A stretch of DNA of 64,000 nt from Pseudomonadota bacterium (lineage in GTDB: Bacteria > Pseudomonadota > Alphaproteobacteria > Sphingomonadales > Sphingomonadaceae). Below the pieces are notes generated by a model, which worked only from the letters and a program-made list of their open reading frames with translations, was not told the origin of the DNA and made no database searches. The first letter of the stretch is position 1, and each line of letters begins with the position of its first letter. A program made the translations under genes and the position numbers. Shown piece by piece: positions 7,299 to 16,022 of this stretch. The stretch lies in assembly GCA_021849075.1 (NCBI GenBank), contig JAJZTH010000015.1, positions 1 through 64,000 on the forward strand, written 5' to 3'.

Positions 7299-8128
7299 TG
7301 TCCGGTGATGTCATGACCTGGCTGGTGCCGCTCATCGCCATGCTGGCCGCTGGCCTGCTCGCCGGCTTTGCCGCCGGTATTTTCGGCATTGGCGGCGGTT
7401 TCGTCGTCGTGCCGGCCTTGCTCGTCGTGCTGCCGCTGCTGGGCGGGACCAAGGACGCCATTGCCCATGTCGCGATCGGCACGTCGGCCGCGACCATCAT
7501 CGTCACCTCGATCCGGTCGTTGCTGGCCCATGCCAAACGCGGCGCGGTGGAGTTTGAAGTGCTCAAAACCTGGGCGCCCTGGATCATATTGGGCTGCGGC
7601 GCGGGCGTGCTGCTCGCCAGCCATGTCGATGGCACCACGCTCAAGATGATCTTCGGCGGCGGCGTCATCCTCATGTCGCTCAACTTCCTGCTGCCCAAGG
7701 TCAGCGGCAAGGTTCTGAGCGACACCATGCCCTCGGGCATCGTGCGCATGGGCATCGCCGGCGGCCTTGGCACCTTCTCCTCGCTGCTGGGCATTGGCGG
7801 CGGCACCATCGCCATCATGGTGATGACGCTGTGCGGCCGCACCATCCACCGCGCCATTGCGACGGCTTCGGGCATCGGCACGCTGATCGCCATCCCGACC
7901 ACCATCGGCTTTGCCATCATCGGCCTGAAGGAAGGCGGCCTGCCCTGGGGGTCGCTGGGCTATATCAACATCCCCGCCACGCTGGCGATCGCCTCCATGT
8001 CGATGCTCACCGCGCCGCTGGGCGTGGCCGCCGCGCACAGCCTGCCGGCTGGTCCGCTCAAGAAGATTTTCGGCGTCTATCTGCTGATCATCGGCGCACT
8101 GATGCTGCGCGCCGGCCTGAAAATCTGA
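7298..8128 (+). CDS. TauE/SafE-family sulfite/anion exporter
   Basis: 276 residues with about eight membrane segments and the family's two glycine-rich repeats: AGLLAGFAAGIFGIGGGFVV near the N-terminus and GLGTFSSLLGIGGGTIAI in the middle. TauE/SafE proteins export sulfite, sulfoacetate or related small anions across the inner membrane; the substrate here cannot be told. I chose ATG 7298 (AAGGGG nine bases upstream) over a GTG two codons earlier. It overlaps the stop of a possible 30-residue leader frame and is followed by a hairpin with a short T-run. Confidence 0.88.
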   Translation: MSGDVMTWLVPLIAMLAAGLLAGFAAGIFGIGGGFVVVPALLVVLPLLGGTKDAIAHVAIGTSAATIIVTSIRSLLAHAKRGAVEFEVLKTWAPWIILGCGAGVLLASHVDGTTLKMIFGGGVILMSLNFLLPKVSGKVLSDTMPSGIVRMGIAGGLGTFSSLLGIGGGTIAIMVMTLCGRTIHRAIATASGIGTLIAIPTTIGFAIIGLKEGGLPWGSLGYINIPATLAIASMSMLTAPLGVAAAHSLPAGPLKKIFGVYLLIIGALMLRAGLKI

Positions 8129-8163
8129 ACTACCCCGCAACTAAGGTCGCATTCCCCCCCGAC

Positions 8164-8208
8164 GGCCGCCAGCGACGGGCTAACAGCCTTTGTCACTGGC
8201 GGCCTTTG
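8164..8208 (+). terminator. probable terminator of the TauE/SafE gene
   Basis: Inverted repeat GGCCGCCAG (8164-8172) with CTGGCGGCC (8196-8204) followed by TTTGTC. The loop is 23 bases and may hold a secondary stem, and the T-run is short, so strength is uncertain. Confidence 0.5.
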
Positions 8209-8233
8209 TCGTTATGGCTAAGGCGGGGGAATT

Positions 8234-8947
8234 ATGGGGCAAAGCGATCAGATTAGCGTCTTGCTGGTGGAGGATGACGATGCCGCGCGCGCCAACATCG
8301 CCGCCATTCTGACCAGCGCGGGCATTGATGTCGAACAGGCGGCCGACGGCGCGATCGGCCTGCATCGCGCGGGCGGCGGCGGCCATGATGTGATCATTCT
8401 CGATCGCATGCTGCCGCATTTGTCCGGCATCGATATCGTCACCCGGCTGCGGGTCGCGGGGGTCGGCGCACCGGTGCTGATGCTCTCTGCCCTCGGGCGC
8501 AGCGAACATCGGGTCGAAGGGCTGGAAAGCGGCGTCGACGATTATCTCGCCAAACCGTTCGAACCTGACGAGCTGGTCGCGCGCGTCCGCGCCTTGTGGC
8601 GACGCGCCAATCGCGGCGGCAATCATGATCCGGTGCTGCTGTTCGGCGACCTGGAATGTCATGTGAAGGCGCGCACGGCTTTCCGGCAGGGGCGGCACCT
8701 GCCGCTTTCGCCCAAGGAATTTGAGCTGTTCCGCTATCTGATGGATCATGCCGGCGAAGTGGTGACGCGCGAAATGCTGCTCCGCCATGTCTGGAAACTC
8801 AGCTTCGATCCGCAGACCAATGTCGTCGACGTCAATGTCGGCCGCCTGCGCCGCAAGCTGGAGGAGGGGTTTGACAGCCCGGTGCTGGAAACCGTCTGGG
8901 GCACCGGCTATCGGCTGATTGCATCGGCTGGATCGGTCCTTGCCTAG
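8234..8947 (+). CDS. OmpR-family response regulator
   Basis: 237 residues: a receiver domain (about 7-120) with the acidic pocket VEDDD, phosphoacceptor Asp57 in ILDRMLP, and the conserved Lys in AKPFEP, followed by an OmpR/PhoB winged-helix DNA-binding domain (about 135-230; LSPKEFELFRYLMDH, NVVDVNVGRLRRKLE, GTGYRL). It accepts phosphate from the kinase encoded immediately downstream, whose start overlaps its stop. The target genes are unknown; the linked small periplasmic protein is a candidate. Confidence 0.93.
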   Translation: MGQSDQISVLLVEDDDAARANIAAILTSAGIDVEQAADGAIGLHRAGGGGHDVIILDRMLPHLSGIDIVTRLRVAGVGAPVLMLSALGRSEHRVEGLESGVDDYLAKPFEPDELVARVRALWRRANRGGNHDPVLLFGDLECHVKARTAFRQGRHLPLSPKEFELFRYLMDHAGEVVTREMLLRHVWKLSFDPQTNVVDVNVGRLRRKLEEGFDSPVLETVWGTGYRLIASAGSVLA

Positions 8948-10292
8948 GCCGGGGCTGTTCCGGTCTGTTTTCGGCCGGGTCACGCTCTCCGCCCTGCTTG
9001 TCAGCCTGTTGTCGACTCTGGCGCTGTTCCTGGTGGTGCAGAAGATCGTCGAAGATGACGGCCGGGCCATGCTCGCGCGGGAAGTCGATACCGATCTTGC
9101 CGGCCTCGCCGATATCTATGTCAGCGGCGGCGATGCGGAACTGAAGGATCGCATTGGTGATCGACTTGCCGTCAATCGGGAGGATGGCGAACGCAGCTGG
9201 TATATGTTGGCCGACGCCAATGGTCGCCGTCTGGCCGGCAATCTCGACCAATGGCCCTCCATCGCGCCCGAAGTGTCGGAGGCGCGCTTCGCCACCTTGC
9301 CCGACGGCGACCGCATGTTCGCGCGCGCTACGCAATTGGGGCCGGGGACCAGGCTGGTCGTGGGGCGCAGCAATTATCGCGGCGAAGCGCTGCTCACCCG
9401 GCTGGCGGTCGCCTTCTCCATCGCCGGCGCGGGCATCGCCTTGCTCAGTCTGGTGGCGGGGCATTTCGCCGCCCGTCGTCTGCGCGCGCGGGTCGGCGTG
9501 GTGAACGCCATTTTCGATGCGGTGCGCGCCGGGCGGATCGGCGCGCGTGCGCCGGGCGCGGGGGACGGCGATGAACTGGCGGAACTGGCCGCCAACACCA
9601 ACGCCATGCTCAACCAGCTGGAACGGCTGGTGGAGGCGCAACGCGCCGTGTCGGATCAGACCGCGCATGAAATCCGCACGCCGCTGATGCATCTCGACAC
9701 CCGCATCCTCAAGGCGATGGAAAGCACCACCGACGAGGCGCTGCTACGCACGCTGGAACAGTCGCGCGGCGAGATTCGCGGGGTCGTGCGCTTGCTGGAT
9801 TCGCTGCTGGATATCGCCATCACCCAGGCGATGCGCGGCGACCTGCGCGGCCTCGCCATTGTCGATCTTAGCGACATCGCCGAAAGCTTGGCCGATCTTT
9901 ACGGCGCCAGCGCGGAAGAACTGGGCATTGGTTTTCATGCGCGGATCACGCCGGGCGTGCATTTCCGCGCCGATCCGATGCAGATGACGCGGATCATGTC
10001 GAACCTCCTCGACAATGCGTTCAAATATGTGCCTAGCGGCGGCTCCGTGCTGCTGGAACTGTCGCCCGGCCCGCGCATCACGGTGCAGGATGATGGTCCC
10101 GGCATTCCGCCCGTCGATCGGGAGCGCGTGTTCGACCGCTATGTCCGGCTTGACGGCGCGCGGGGTGGGGGGCATGGCCTTGGCCTCTCGCTCGCCAGGG
10201 CGATTGCGGAGCGTCATGCGCTCTCGCTGCATGTGGAGGACGCCGCGCCTGGTGCGCGCTTCGTCATCCAGCCGGAGGACCGCGATGATTAG
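8940..10292 (+). CDS. membrane sensor histidine kinase
   Basis: From TTG 8940 the protein has about 450 residues: a membrane helix (around 15-35), a periplasmic sensor region, a second helix (around 153-175), a HAMP-like linker, a dimerisation domain with the H-box QTAHEIRTPLMHL (His about 243) and an ATPase domain with N-box MSNLLDNAFKYV, DDGPGIP and GLGLSLARAI. No ATG is available at the start: TTG 8940 overlaps the regulator's stop by eight bases, and TTG 8919 is another option. It partners the regulator upstream and overlaps the next gene by eight bases, so the three genes form an operon. Confidence 0.9.
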   Translation: MPRPGLFRSVFGRVTLSALLVSLLSTLALFLVVQKIVEDDGRAMLAREVDTDLAGLADIYVSGGDAELKDRIGDRLAVNREDGERSWYMLADANGRRLAGNLDQWPSIAPEVSEARFATLPDGDRMFARATQLGPGTRLVVGRSNYRGEALLTRLAVAFSIAGAGIALLSLVAGHFAARRLRARVGVVNAIFDAVRAGRIGARAPGAGDGDELAELAANTNAMLNQLERLVEAQRAVSDQTAHEIRTPLMHLDTRILKAMESTTDEALLRTLEQSRGEIRGVVRLLDSLLDIAITQAMRGDLRGLAIVDLSDIAESLADLYGASAEELGIGFHARITPGVHFRADPMQMTRIMSNLLDNAFKYVPSGGSVLLELSPGPRITVQDDGPGIPPVDRERVFDRYVRLDGARGGGHGLGLSLARAIAERHALSLHVEDAAPGARFVIQPEDRDD

Positions 10293-10845
10293 GCTGCTTG
10301 TGCCCGCATTGATGCTTGCCGCCGCACCGGCTTCCCCCGGCGCCGACCGGCTGCCTGACGATCCTGTGTTGCGCGTGCTGATGGCTGGCGACGCCGCCCG
10401 CGCCGCAGGGGATGGCGACGCCTTGCGCGCCACCGTGCAACAGCTCAAGGCGCTGGGCGCGCAGCCGGCCGAGGGGCAGGAGGATCTGGCTGCGGTCTGG
10501 ACGCGGGAAGCCGGCGCGCATGGCCGGGCCGAGCCGGCCTTCGCCTTTCGCGGGCGGGCATTGGGACCGGCCTATCGCAAGGGGTCGCTCGATGCCGGCG
10601 GCAGCGTCACCATGCGTCAGCTGTTTCTTGCCGGCCAGCGTGCGCAGATTTCCCTCGCCCCTTCTGGCCGGGCGCCCCGCTTGTCGATCCGGGTGCAGGA
10701 TGCCGAAGGCAGCACCCTATGCGCAAAGGCGGTGGGCGGCCCGCAGGCCGATTGCGCCTGGCTGCCGCTGTTCACCGACCGCTATGACATCGTCATCGCC
10801 AATGGCGGCCCTGAACCCGTCGCCTTTTACCTGATTGTGCGATGA
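10285..10845 (+). CDS. predicted periplasmic protein, third gene of a two-component operon
   Basis: 186 residues with a signal peptide (about 1-20, Ala-rich, cleavage near SPGA-DR). The ATG overlaps the kinase stop (ATGATTAG), so expression is coupled. The N-terminal half is helical (DAARAAGDGDALRATVQQLK). The C-terminal half is beta-rich with two Cys (STLCAKAVGG, ADCAWLPLF) that could form a disulfide, and resembles the small beta-sandwich of PPC-type domains; that resemblance is an impression. It may be an accessory to the sensor or its output. Function unknown. Confidence 0.65.
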   Translation: MIRLLVPALMLAAAPASPGADRLPDDPVLRVLMAGDAARAAGDGDALRATVQQLKALGAQPAEGQEDLAAVWTREAGAHGRAEPAFAFRGRALGPAYRKGSLDAGGSVTMRQLFLAGQRAQISLAPSGRAPRLSIRVQDAEGSTLCAKAVGGPQADCAWLPLFTDRYDIVIANGGPEPVAFYLIVR

Positions 10846-11020
10846 TCCAGTAAGTATCTGAATTATTGCTATAAAAACGGAAATTCCGGGATTTCTTCCG
10901 CCTCGCTCCGTCGCTCTCCCCGCGCGCTTCATCCATTCTGCACATCCGTTCAGGCGCAAAGCGCCGGGGTCGGCGCGTTGTGCACATCATGGTTCACGAA
11001 CAGCAGGAAGGAGAAGACCC

Positions 11021-11383
11021 ATGATCCGTTCGAAGCTTCTGGCCGCCGCACTGCTTGGTGTGGCCCCTGCGGCCGCCTTCGCCCAAGGCCCCGTGGTCAG
11101 CTATGAGGAACAGCTTGCCAGGGTAGAGGATCAGCTTGTCTATCCCGCGCCGATCGCCGGGGTCGAGAATGACTATTGGTTCAATTATCAGACCGATCTT
11201 GCCGAAGCGCGCAAGGAACTGACCAAGGATCTGCGCCATTCGTCCGATGCGGAGGATAATCGCGACGCCTGGGACGAATATCGCGCCGAACTGGCCGATG
11301 CCCGCGGCGATTATGCCCAGGAAATGGCCGAAAAAGGCTATCCGGTCGGGCAAGTGCGCGTCCTGACCGACACTGGCCGCTAA
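11021..11383 (+). CDS. secreted acidic hypothetical protein (120 aa)
   Basis: 120 residues with a good ribosome site (AGGAAGGAG) and a clear signal peptide (IRSKLLAAALLGVAPAAAFA, cleaved before QGP). The mature protein is highly charged and probably helical (DLAEARKELTKDLRHSSDAE, ADARGDYAQEMAEKG), with no Cys. No domain is recognised. It stands alone between a 175-base intergenic region and the convergent phospholipase gene. A periplasmic location is likely; the role is unknown. Confidence 0.7.
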   Translation: MIRSKLLAAALLGVAPAAAFAQGPVVSYEEQLARVEDQLVYPAPIAGVENDYWFNYQTDLAEARKELTKDLRHSSDAEDNRDAWDEYRAELADARGDYAQEMAEKGYPVGQVRVLTDTGR

Positions 11384-11416
11384 ATTTCGATGGAGGGGGA
11401 GGGGCTTGCCTTCCCC

Positions 11417-12619
11417 TCAATCCGCATCCGTATCGCGGAAATTCAGCCGCCGCGTCACCGTATAGTCCAGCACGCCGACCAACAAATAGCTGATCCCCTG
11501 TTTCAATAGCGTCAGGAAAGTGCGGCTGGCGCGATGCGCCTCCAGACTGATTGCCCGGCTCTGCTCCGTCTCCTTCGCGATGAAGGCGCGCATGGCCGTC
11601 GCGAAATCCCGATCCTCCACCCGCAGCATCAGTTCCAGATTCAGGAACAGGCTGCGCATGTCGAAATTGGCGGAACCGATAAACACCGCATCATCGATCA
11701 CGATCAGCTTCATGTGCAGCTTGCACGGCTGATATTCGAAAATCTCCACCCCTCGCCGTAATAGGGGGCCATAGAGCAGCCGCGCCGCTGCGGTCGTCGC
11801 CCCATTGTCGGACTTGGCCGGCAGGATGATGCGCGCGCCTGATCGTCGCGCCGCCCGCGCGATGCGTTTCAGCATGCCGCGCCCGGGCGAGAAATAGGCG
11901 GCGATCATGTCGACCCGCTGCGCCTGTTCCAGATCATGCTTCACCACCTGCGCCCAGGGGCTGAGCCGCCGGGTCGGGCCGCCGATCAGCCAGCGAAAGG
12001 GTTCGGCCGGGTCATGATGCGCCATCGGATGCCATTGCCGCACCATATGCCGCAGCGTGCGAAACCGCTGCCCCTTGGTCGACACCCATCGCCATAGCTG
12101 GCCGTACCAGCGGCTCATCGCCTCCACCTGGTCGCCCTCGATCCACAGGCCGACGTCGCGCCAGCAATCGTCAGCGGGTATGCCGAAATAGCCATCCTCA
12201 ACATTGAAGCCGCCGATCAGCAGCCGGGCGTCGTCGGCGATCGCCATCTTCTGGTGATTGCGAATCAGGTAGCGGGTCGATCGCCGCGTGCCAAAGCGAT
12301 TGAAATGCGCGCCCGCCTCGACCAGCGGGGCAAAGAAATCGTCGGGCGTGTGCGATGATCCGAATCCGTCGACCATCAGCGTCACGGCGACCCCGCGCGC
12401 CCGCGCTGCGATCAATGCGTCACGCACCAGCGTTCCGCTGCCGTCGCCGGCAAAGATATAATAATAGAGTTTCAGGCTGTGCCGCGCCCCGTCGATCAAG
12501 GCGATCAGCGCGTCGCGCAGTGCCGGGCCATCGGCAATCAGCTGTAGCCGGTTGCCCGCCAGCGTGACGTGCAAATCCTCTCCGGTCGGGCGGGGCGGGG
12601 CGGGCTGAACGGTCGCCAT
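11417..12619 (-). CDS. phospholipase D / cardiolipin synthase-like protein
   Basis: 400 residues with two HKD phosphodiesterase motifs: RNHQKMAIADDARLLIGGFN in the first half and KLHMKLIVIDDAVFIGSANF in the second. Together they form one active site that transfers phosphatidyl groups, as in ClsA/ClsB. Unlike ClsA there is no N-terminal membrane pair; the C-terminus has a short hydrophobic stretch (QGISYLLVGVLDY), so it is closer to soluble ClsB-type enzymes. The start at 12619 has GAAGGAGG one base before it; a longer start at 12655 lacks that support. It diverges from rpoZ. Confidence 0.87.
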   Translation of the reverse strand: MATVQPAPPRPTGEDLHVTLAGNRLQLIADGPALRDALIALIDGARHSLKLYYYIFAGDGSGTLVRDALIAARARGVAVTLMVDGFGSSHTPDDFFAPLVEAGAHFNRFGTRRSTRYLIRNHQKMAIADDARLLIGGFNVEDGYFGIPADDCWRDVGLWIEGDQVEAMSRWYGQLWRWVSTKGQRFRTLRHMVRQWHPMAHHDPAEPFRWLIGGPTRRLSPWAQVVKHDLEQAQRVDMIAAYFSPGRGMLKRIARAARRSGARIILPAKSDNGATTAAARLLYGPLLRRGVEIFEYQPCKLHMKLIVIDDAVFIGSANFDMRSLFLNLELMLRVEDRDFATAMRAFIAKETEQSRAISLEAHRASRTFLTLLKQGISYLLVGVLDYTVTRRLNFRDTDAD

Positions 12620-12744
12620 GCCTCCTTCATGCCGGGTTTGGCGGACTTGCGCCATGGCTTTATGGCCTTTTCATTGACTCTTTGCGGGGGCGCTGCTAAG
12701 CGGCCAGTTCACGACTTTCCTTCCGTTTTTGCAGGAGGCCCTGT

Positions 12745-13089
12745 TTGGCCCGCGTCACCGTCGAAGATTGCGTCGACAAGGTTACCAACCGTTTTGACCT
12801 CGTTCTGCTCGCCGCCCAGCGCGCGCGGGAAATTTCTGGCGGCGCCGAGCTGACGCTCGACCGCGATCGCGATAAGAATCCGGTCGTTGCGCTGCGTGAA
12901 ATCGCTGAAGAAACCGTTATGCCCGCCGATCTGCATGATTCGGTCGTCGCGTCGCTGCAAAAGGTGCAGATTGATGATGACGATACCCCCGATGAGATCG
13001 GTTCGATCGCCCAGTCGGCGGAGGCGCTGCGCCTGACCGCCGCCGCGCCGCCGCGCAACCAGAATATCGGCGGCGATTACGACGGCTGA
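12745..13089 (+). CDS. rpoZ: DNA-directed RNA polymerase omega subunit
   Basis: 114 residues matching Rpo[21 protein letters not shown] at the start, the [14 protein letters not shown] helix and [10 protein letters not shown]. Omega helps assemble RNA polymerase and forms part of a (p)ppGpp site. The start is TTG: AGGAGG at 12733-12738 is six bases upstream and no ATG is near. The C-terminal tail (about 85-114) is acidic and variable, as usual in alphaproteobacteria. No spoT/rel gene follows; a strong terminator does, so it is a single-gene unit. Confidence 0.94.
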   Translation: MARVTVEDCVDKVTNRFDLVLLAAQRAREISGGAELTLDRDRDKNPVVALREIAEETVMPADLHDSVVASLQKVQIDDDDTPDEIGSIAQSAEALRLTAAAPPRNQNIGGDYDG

Positions 13090-13115
13090 TCGACGAACCA
13101 GTTTGGAGAGGGAAT

Positions 13116-13156
13116 GAGGCCCGGCCCGCGCAAGCGGGACCGGGCCTCGATTATTT
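13116..13156 (+). terminator. rho-independent terminator of rpoZ
   Basis: Stem GAGGCCCGGCCCGC/GCGGGACCGGGCCTC around a GCAA tetraloop (13116-13148, one bulged base), followed by GATTATTT. Confidence 0.8.
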
Positions 13157-13206
13157 CCGGGAACAATTTTTCCGGCGACAAGGGATGCCGGATCAAGCTT
13201 GCAGAA

Positions 13207-13232
13207 ACGGGCGGCCCTGTCGGAAGGCCGCC
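13207..13232 (-). terminator. hairpin downstream of the glycine-zipper gene
   Basis: Inverted repeat CGGGCGGCC/GGCCGCCCG, 14 bases past the stop of the minus-strand gene ending at 13247. On the minus strand it is followed by TTTCTGC, so termination is plausible but the T-run is short. Confidence 0.5.
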
Positions 13233-13246
13233 CGTCCTTGATCAAT

Positions 13247-13588
13247 TTAGCACTTGCTGTTGCGGTCGATCGCCCGGCCCGCCAGCGCGCCTGCGCCCGC
13301 ACCGATGATCGTGCCCGGCGCACGGTCGCCGCGCGTGTCTACCGCCCGGCCCAGCAAGGCGCCGGCGACGCCGCCCAGCAGCAGGCCGGTGGTGCCACCC
13401 GACTTGCGGCAGCGATAGCCGCGATCGTCGCGATAGCCGCGGCGATAGTCACCGCGATAATGATCGCCCCGATAGTCGCGATGATAACCACGACGGTCAT
13501 GATCGCGGGCATAGGATGCCGACGGGATCACGGCGGTCAGCGTGGCGGCGGCCATGGCGGTGGCCAGAAAGGCTTTGCGAATGTTCAT
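13247..13588 (-). CDS. glycine-zipper 2TM (17-kDa antigen-like) envelope protein
   Basis: 113 residues: a signal peptide (about 1-27, cleaved near SYA-RD), a tandem basic-aromatic region rich in Arg, Tyr and Asp (GYHRDYRGDHYRGDYRRGYR), then a glycine zipper (TTGLLLGGVAGALLGRAVD...GTIIGAGAGALAGRAID) of the kind found in the Rickettsia 17-kDa antigen family. Such proteins sit in the periplasm or outer membrane, often with stress roles, but here there is no lipobox. It ends in Cys. Monocistronic by spacing. Confidence 0.8.
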   Translation of the reverse strand: MNIRKAFLATAMAAATLTAVIPSASYARDHDRRGYHRDYRGDHYRGDYRRGYRDDRGYRCRKSGGTTGLLLGGVAGALLGRAVDTRGDRAPGTIIGAGAGALAGRAIDRNSKC

Positions 13589-13700
13589 CTCACTGTCTCC
13601 TCAGACCCAATTATCGATGTCGGGAGCAGATATGGCATCGCTTGCTTGTGCCGATCCTGAACCGCGCTGTTATCCGCCGTTCAGGATCGCGATTCTCAAT

Positions 13701-14414
13701 CTATAGCGACAGCGCGCGTTGTCCGGCTTGCCCAGGCGGCAATGCCCAGTCGATCGCCCCCCGCCCCGTCTGCTCCAGAAAGGCATTGGCCTTGGAAAAG
13801 GGCCGCGATCCCAGAAATCCGTTATGCGCCGACAGCGGAGAGGGGTGGGCGGATTTGATCACCAGATGGCGGCTCTGGTCGACGAAGGCCGCCTTGCGCT
13901 GGGCATAGGCGCCCCACAGCAGGAAGACGACCGGCTGTTGGCTCTGCGCGACCAGCCGGATCACCGCGTCGGTGAACAACTCCCATCCCTTGCCCTGATG
14001 CGACGCCGCGCGCCCCATCTCCACCGTCAGCACGCTGTTCAGCAACAGCACGCCCTGCTTTGCCCAATGCTCCAGAAAGCCGTGATTCGCCCGCGCTATG
14101 CCCAGATCGGCCTCCATCTCCTTATAGATGTTGACCAGTGACGGCGGCGTGCGCACGCCCGGCTGCACCGAAAAACACAGGCCATGCGCCTGTCCCTCGC
14201 CATGATAGGGGTCTTGCCCCAATATCACGACTTTCACCTGATCCAGCGGCGTCAGGTCCAGCGCGCGGAAATATTCGCTGCCCTTGGGGAAGATGCGCTT
14301 GCCCGCCGCCTTCTCCGCCTGAAGGAAGCTTTTGAGCGCCTGCATGTGGGGCGCGGCGAATTGCTCCGCCAGCGGGGTGCGCCAGCTTTCGTGCAGCTTG
14401 ATCATATCGCTCAT
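13701..14414 (-). CDS. ung: uracil-DNA glycosylase
   Basis: 237 residues, the usual size for family 1 Ung, which removes uracil from DNA in base-excision repair. The water-activating motif GQDPYHG (Asp68) and the Leu-intercalation loop [11 protein letters not shown] are intact, and [12 protein letters not shown] is the conserved uracil-pocket strand. ATG 14414 (AGGGCGCC before it) gives MSDMIKL; an upstream ATG at 14426 would add four residues. It diverges from the beta-lactamase-like gene across 95 bases. Confidence 0.95.
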   Translation of the reverse strand: MSDMIKLHESWRTPLAEQFAAPHMQALKSFLQAEKAAGKRIFPKGSEYFRALDLTPLDQVKVVILGQDPYHGEGQAHGLCFSVQPGVRTPPSLVNIYKEMEADLGIARANHGFLEHWAKQGVLLLNSVLTVEMGRAASHQGKGWELFTDAVIRLVAQSQQPVVFLLWGAYAQRKAAFVDQSRHLVIKSAHPSPLSAHNGFLGSRPFSKANAFLEQTGRGAIDWALPPGQAGQRALSL

Positions 14415-14509
14415 GGCGCCCTGCATGGCCTGCGCCGCAAAGCTCTGTCAACGCGCCCATATGCCGTTAATGGCCTTGCCTCCGGTTCCGCGATCCGCGA
14501 CTAGGGGCC

Positions 14510-15565
14510 ATGTCGCTTTCCCGTTCGCTATCTGTCCTTGCCGCCCTTGGCCTGTTCCTCGTCCCCTTGCCCAGCGCTGACGCTTTCGGCCCGCCGCCCA
14601 AACCCTTGCTCCAGCAGGGGGCGGAGGCCAAGCTGCTGGCCGAATTCGCCCGTTTCGCGACATTGTCGGATGGCACGGTGGGCATCGCCGTGCGCGATCT
14701 TCAGACCGGCGAGACCCAAGCCTATAATGGCGACACGCTCTTCCCCATGGCCAGCGCCTACAAGGTCGCGGTCGCCGGGCGCATCTTTTCGCTGATCGAT
14801 GCGGGGGAATTGCGCCTGGACGACAAGCTCGCGCTCGATCCGGCTCTGGCCAGCGAGGGCGGTATCGCCTGGATGTTCTCCCGGCCCGGCGCCAGCCTGT
14901 CGGTCGACCGGCTGCTGGAACTGATGCTGCAAAAGAGCGACAATAATGCGACCGACGTTCTGGTCGCGCGCGCCGGCGGGCCGCAGGCGATCACCGCCTT
15001 CGTCAACAAGCTGGGCGTCACCGGCCTGCGCGTCGACAGCGACACCGCGCATCTTCTCTACCGCGCCATGGGCATCCACCCGCAGTCCGGCACTTTCCGC
15101 CAGAATGCCGATGCCGCCCGCCGCGCCGACCCGCAACTGGCGGTGCGCGATATTCGCGATCTGCCCAACCTCGCCTTCGCGATCGAGCCGGAAGACACGT
15201 CCACGCCAACCGCGATGCTCGACCTCATGACCGCCTATGAGGAAGGCCGCGCCCTGTCGCCCGCCAGCACCCAGCGTTTCTTCACCATCATGGCGCATTG
15301 CGAAACCGGCAAGGCGCGAATCAGGGGCATGCTCCCCCCCGGCACCGCCGTCGCGCACAAGACCGGGTCGCTCAACGGCGTCGGCAATGACGTCGGCGTG
15401 GTGCGCCTGCCCGATGGTCGCTGCTTCGCCGTGGTCGTCTTCGTCATGAAGGACAGCAAGGGCCATGTCTCGCGCGACCGCATCATCGCAGAGGCGTCGC
15501 GGGCCGCCTATGATTATTTCCTCTACGCCCCGGACAGGGCGCACGGCCGGGCGCATATCGGTTAA
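14510..15565 (+). CDS. class A beta-lactamase-like serine hydrolase with enlarged omega region
   Basis: 351 residues with a signal peptide (about 1-25, cleaved near ADA-FG). Class A motifs are present: SAYK (Ser82, Lys85), SDN (143-145), DTSTP (229-233) and HKTG (Lys284). The interval from SDN to DTSTP is 86 residues; in TEM-type enzymes it is 49, so there is an insertion of about 37 residues before the omega loop. Counting back from DTSTP, the position of the deacylating Glu166 falls on Arg216, with Asp214 and Asp217 nearby; no Glu is there. Penicillin-binding folds without Glu166 acylate but hydrolyse slowly, so resistance activity is uncertain. Total length also exceeds the usual 290. Confidence 0.82.
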   Translation: MSLSRSLSVLAALGLFLVPLPSADAFGPPPKPLLQQGAEAKLLAEFARFATLSDGTVGIAVRDLQTGETQAYNGDTLFPMASAYKVAVAGRIFSLIDAGELRLDDKLALDPALASEGGIAWMFSRPGASLSVDRLLELMLQKSDNNATDVLVARAGGPQAITAFVNKLGVTGLRVDSDTAHLLYRAMGIHPQSGTFRQNADAARRADPQLAVRDIRDLPNLAFAIEPEDTSTPTAMLDLMTAYEEGRALSPASTQRFFTIMAHCETGKARIRGMLPPGTAVAHKTGSLNGVGNDVGVVRLPDGRCFAVVVFVMKDSKGHVSRDRIIAEASRAAYDYFLYAPDRAHGRAHIG

Positions 15566-15608
15566 CATGGATCAAGCGATTCGCTAGGATCGCGGCAGAG
15601 AGGATGCC

Positions 15609-15974
15609 GTGAGCAGCATGCAGCGATTCCGCGATTTCTGGCCCTATTATCTGCAGGAACATGCGCGTCCCGGCACGCGCGCGCTCCATTATGCCGGCAC
15701 CAGCCTGGTGGTCGGCTTGCTGGCGACGGCGCCCTTTGTCGGTCACTGGTGGGTGGCGATCGCCCTGCCGGTTGCGGGCTATGGTTTCGCCTGGGCCGGC
15801 CATGGCCTGATCGAACATAATCGCCCCGCCACCTTCCGCTATCCGCTCTGGTCGCTGCGCGCCGATTTCGTGATGTGGCAGCGTTTTCTGACAGGAAAGA
15901 TCGGGCGCGATCTTGCCAAAGCCGGCGTGCGCGCCGATGGCACGGTCGATCCGGCCCGGCGGATTGCGGGGTAG
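15609..15974 (+). CDS. DUF962/Mpo1-like membrane protein
   Basis: 121 residues matching the DUF962 (yeast Mpo1/YGL010w) family: an N-terminal RFRDFWPYYLQEHARPGTRA, a first histidine helix (LHYAGTSLVVGLLA), a second membrane segment, and GHGLIEHNRPATFRYPLWSL with the conserved His pair. Mpo1 is an iron-dependent dioxygenase of 2-hydroxy fatty acids; the bacterial role is not established. The start is GTG with AGAGAGG upstream; a later in-frame ATG lies three codons on. Follows the beta-lactamase-like gene by 43 bases. Confidence 0.8.
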   Translation: MSSMQRFRDFWPYYLQEHARPGTRALHYAGTSLVVGLLATAPFVGHWWVAIALPVAGYGFAWAGHGLIEHNRPATFRYPLWSLRADFVMWQRFLTGKIGRDLAKAGVRADGTVDPARRIAG

Positions 15975-16022
15975 CGCCCCGATCCGCTTGACCCGGCCTG
16001 AAGCTCTGCCACAAGGGGCGCG

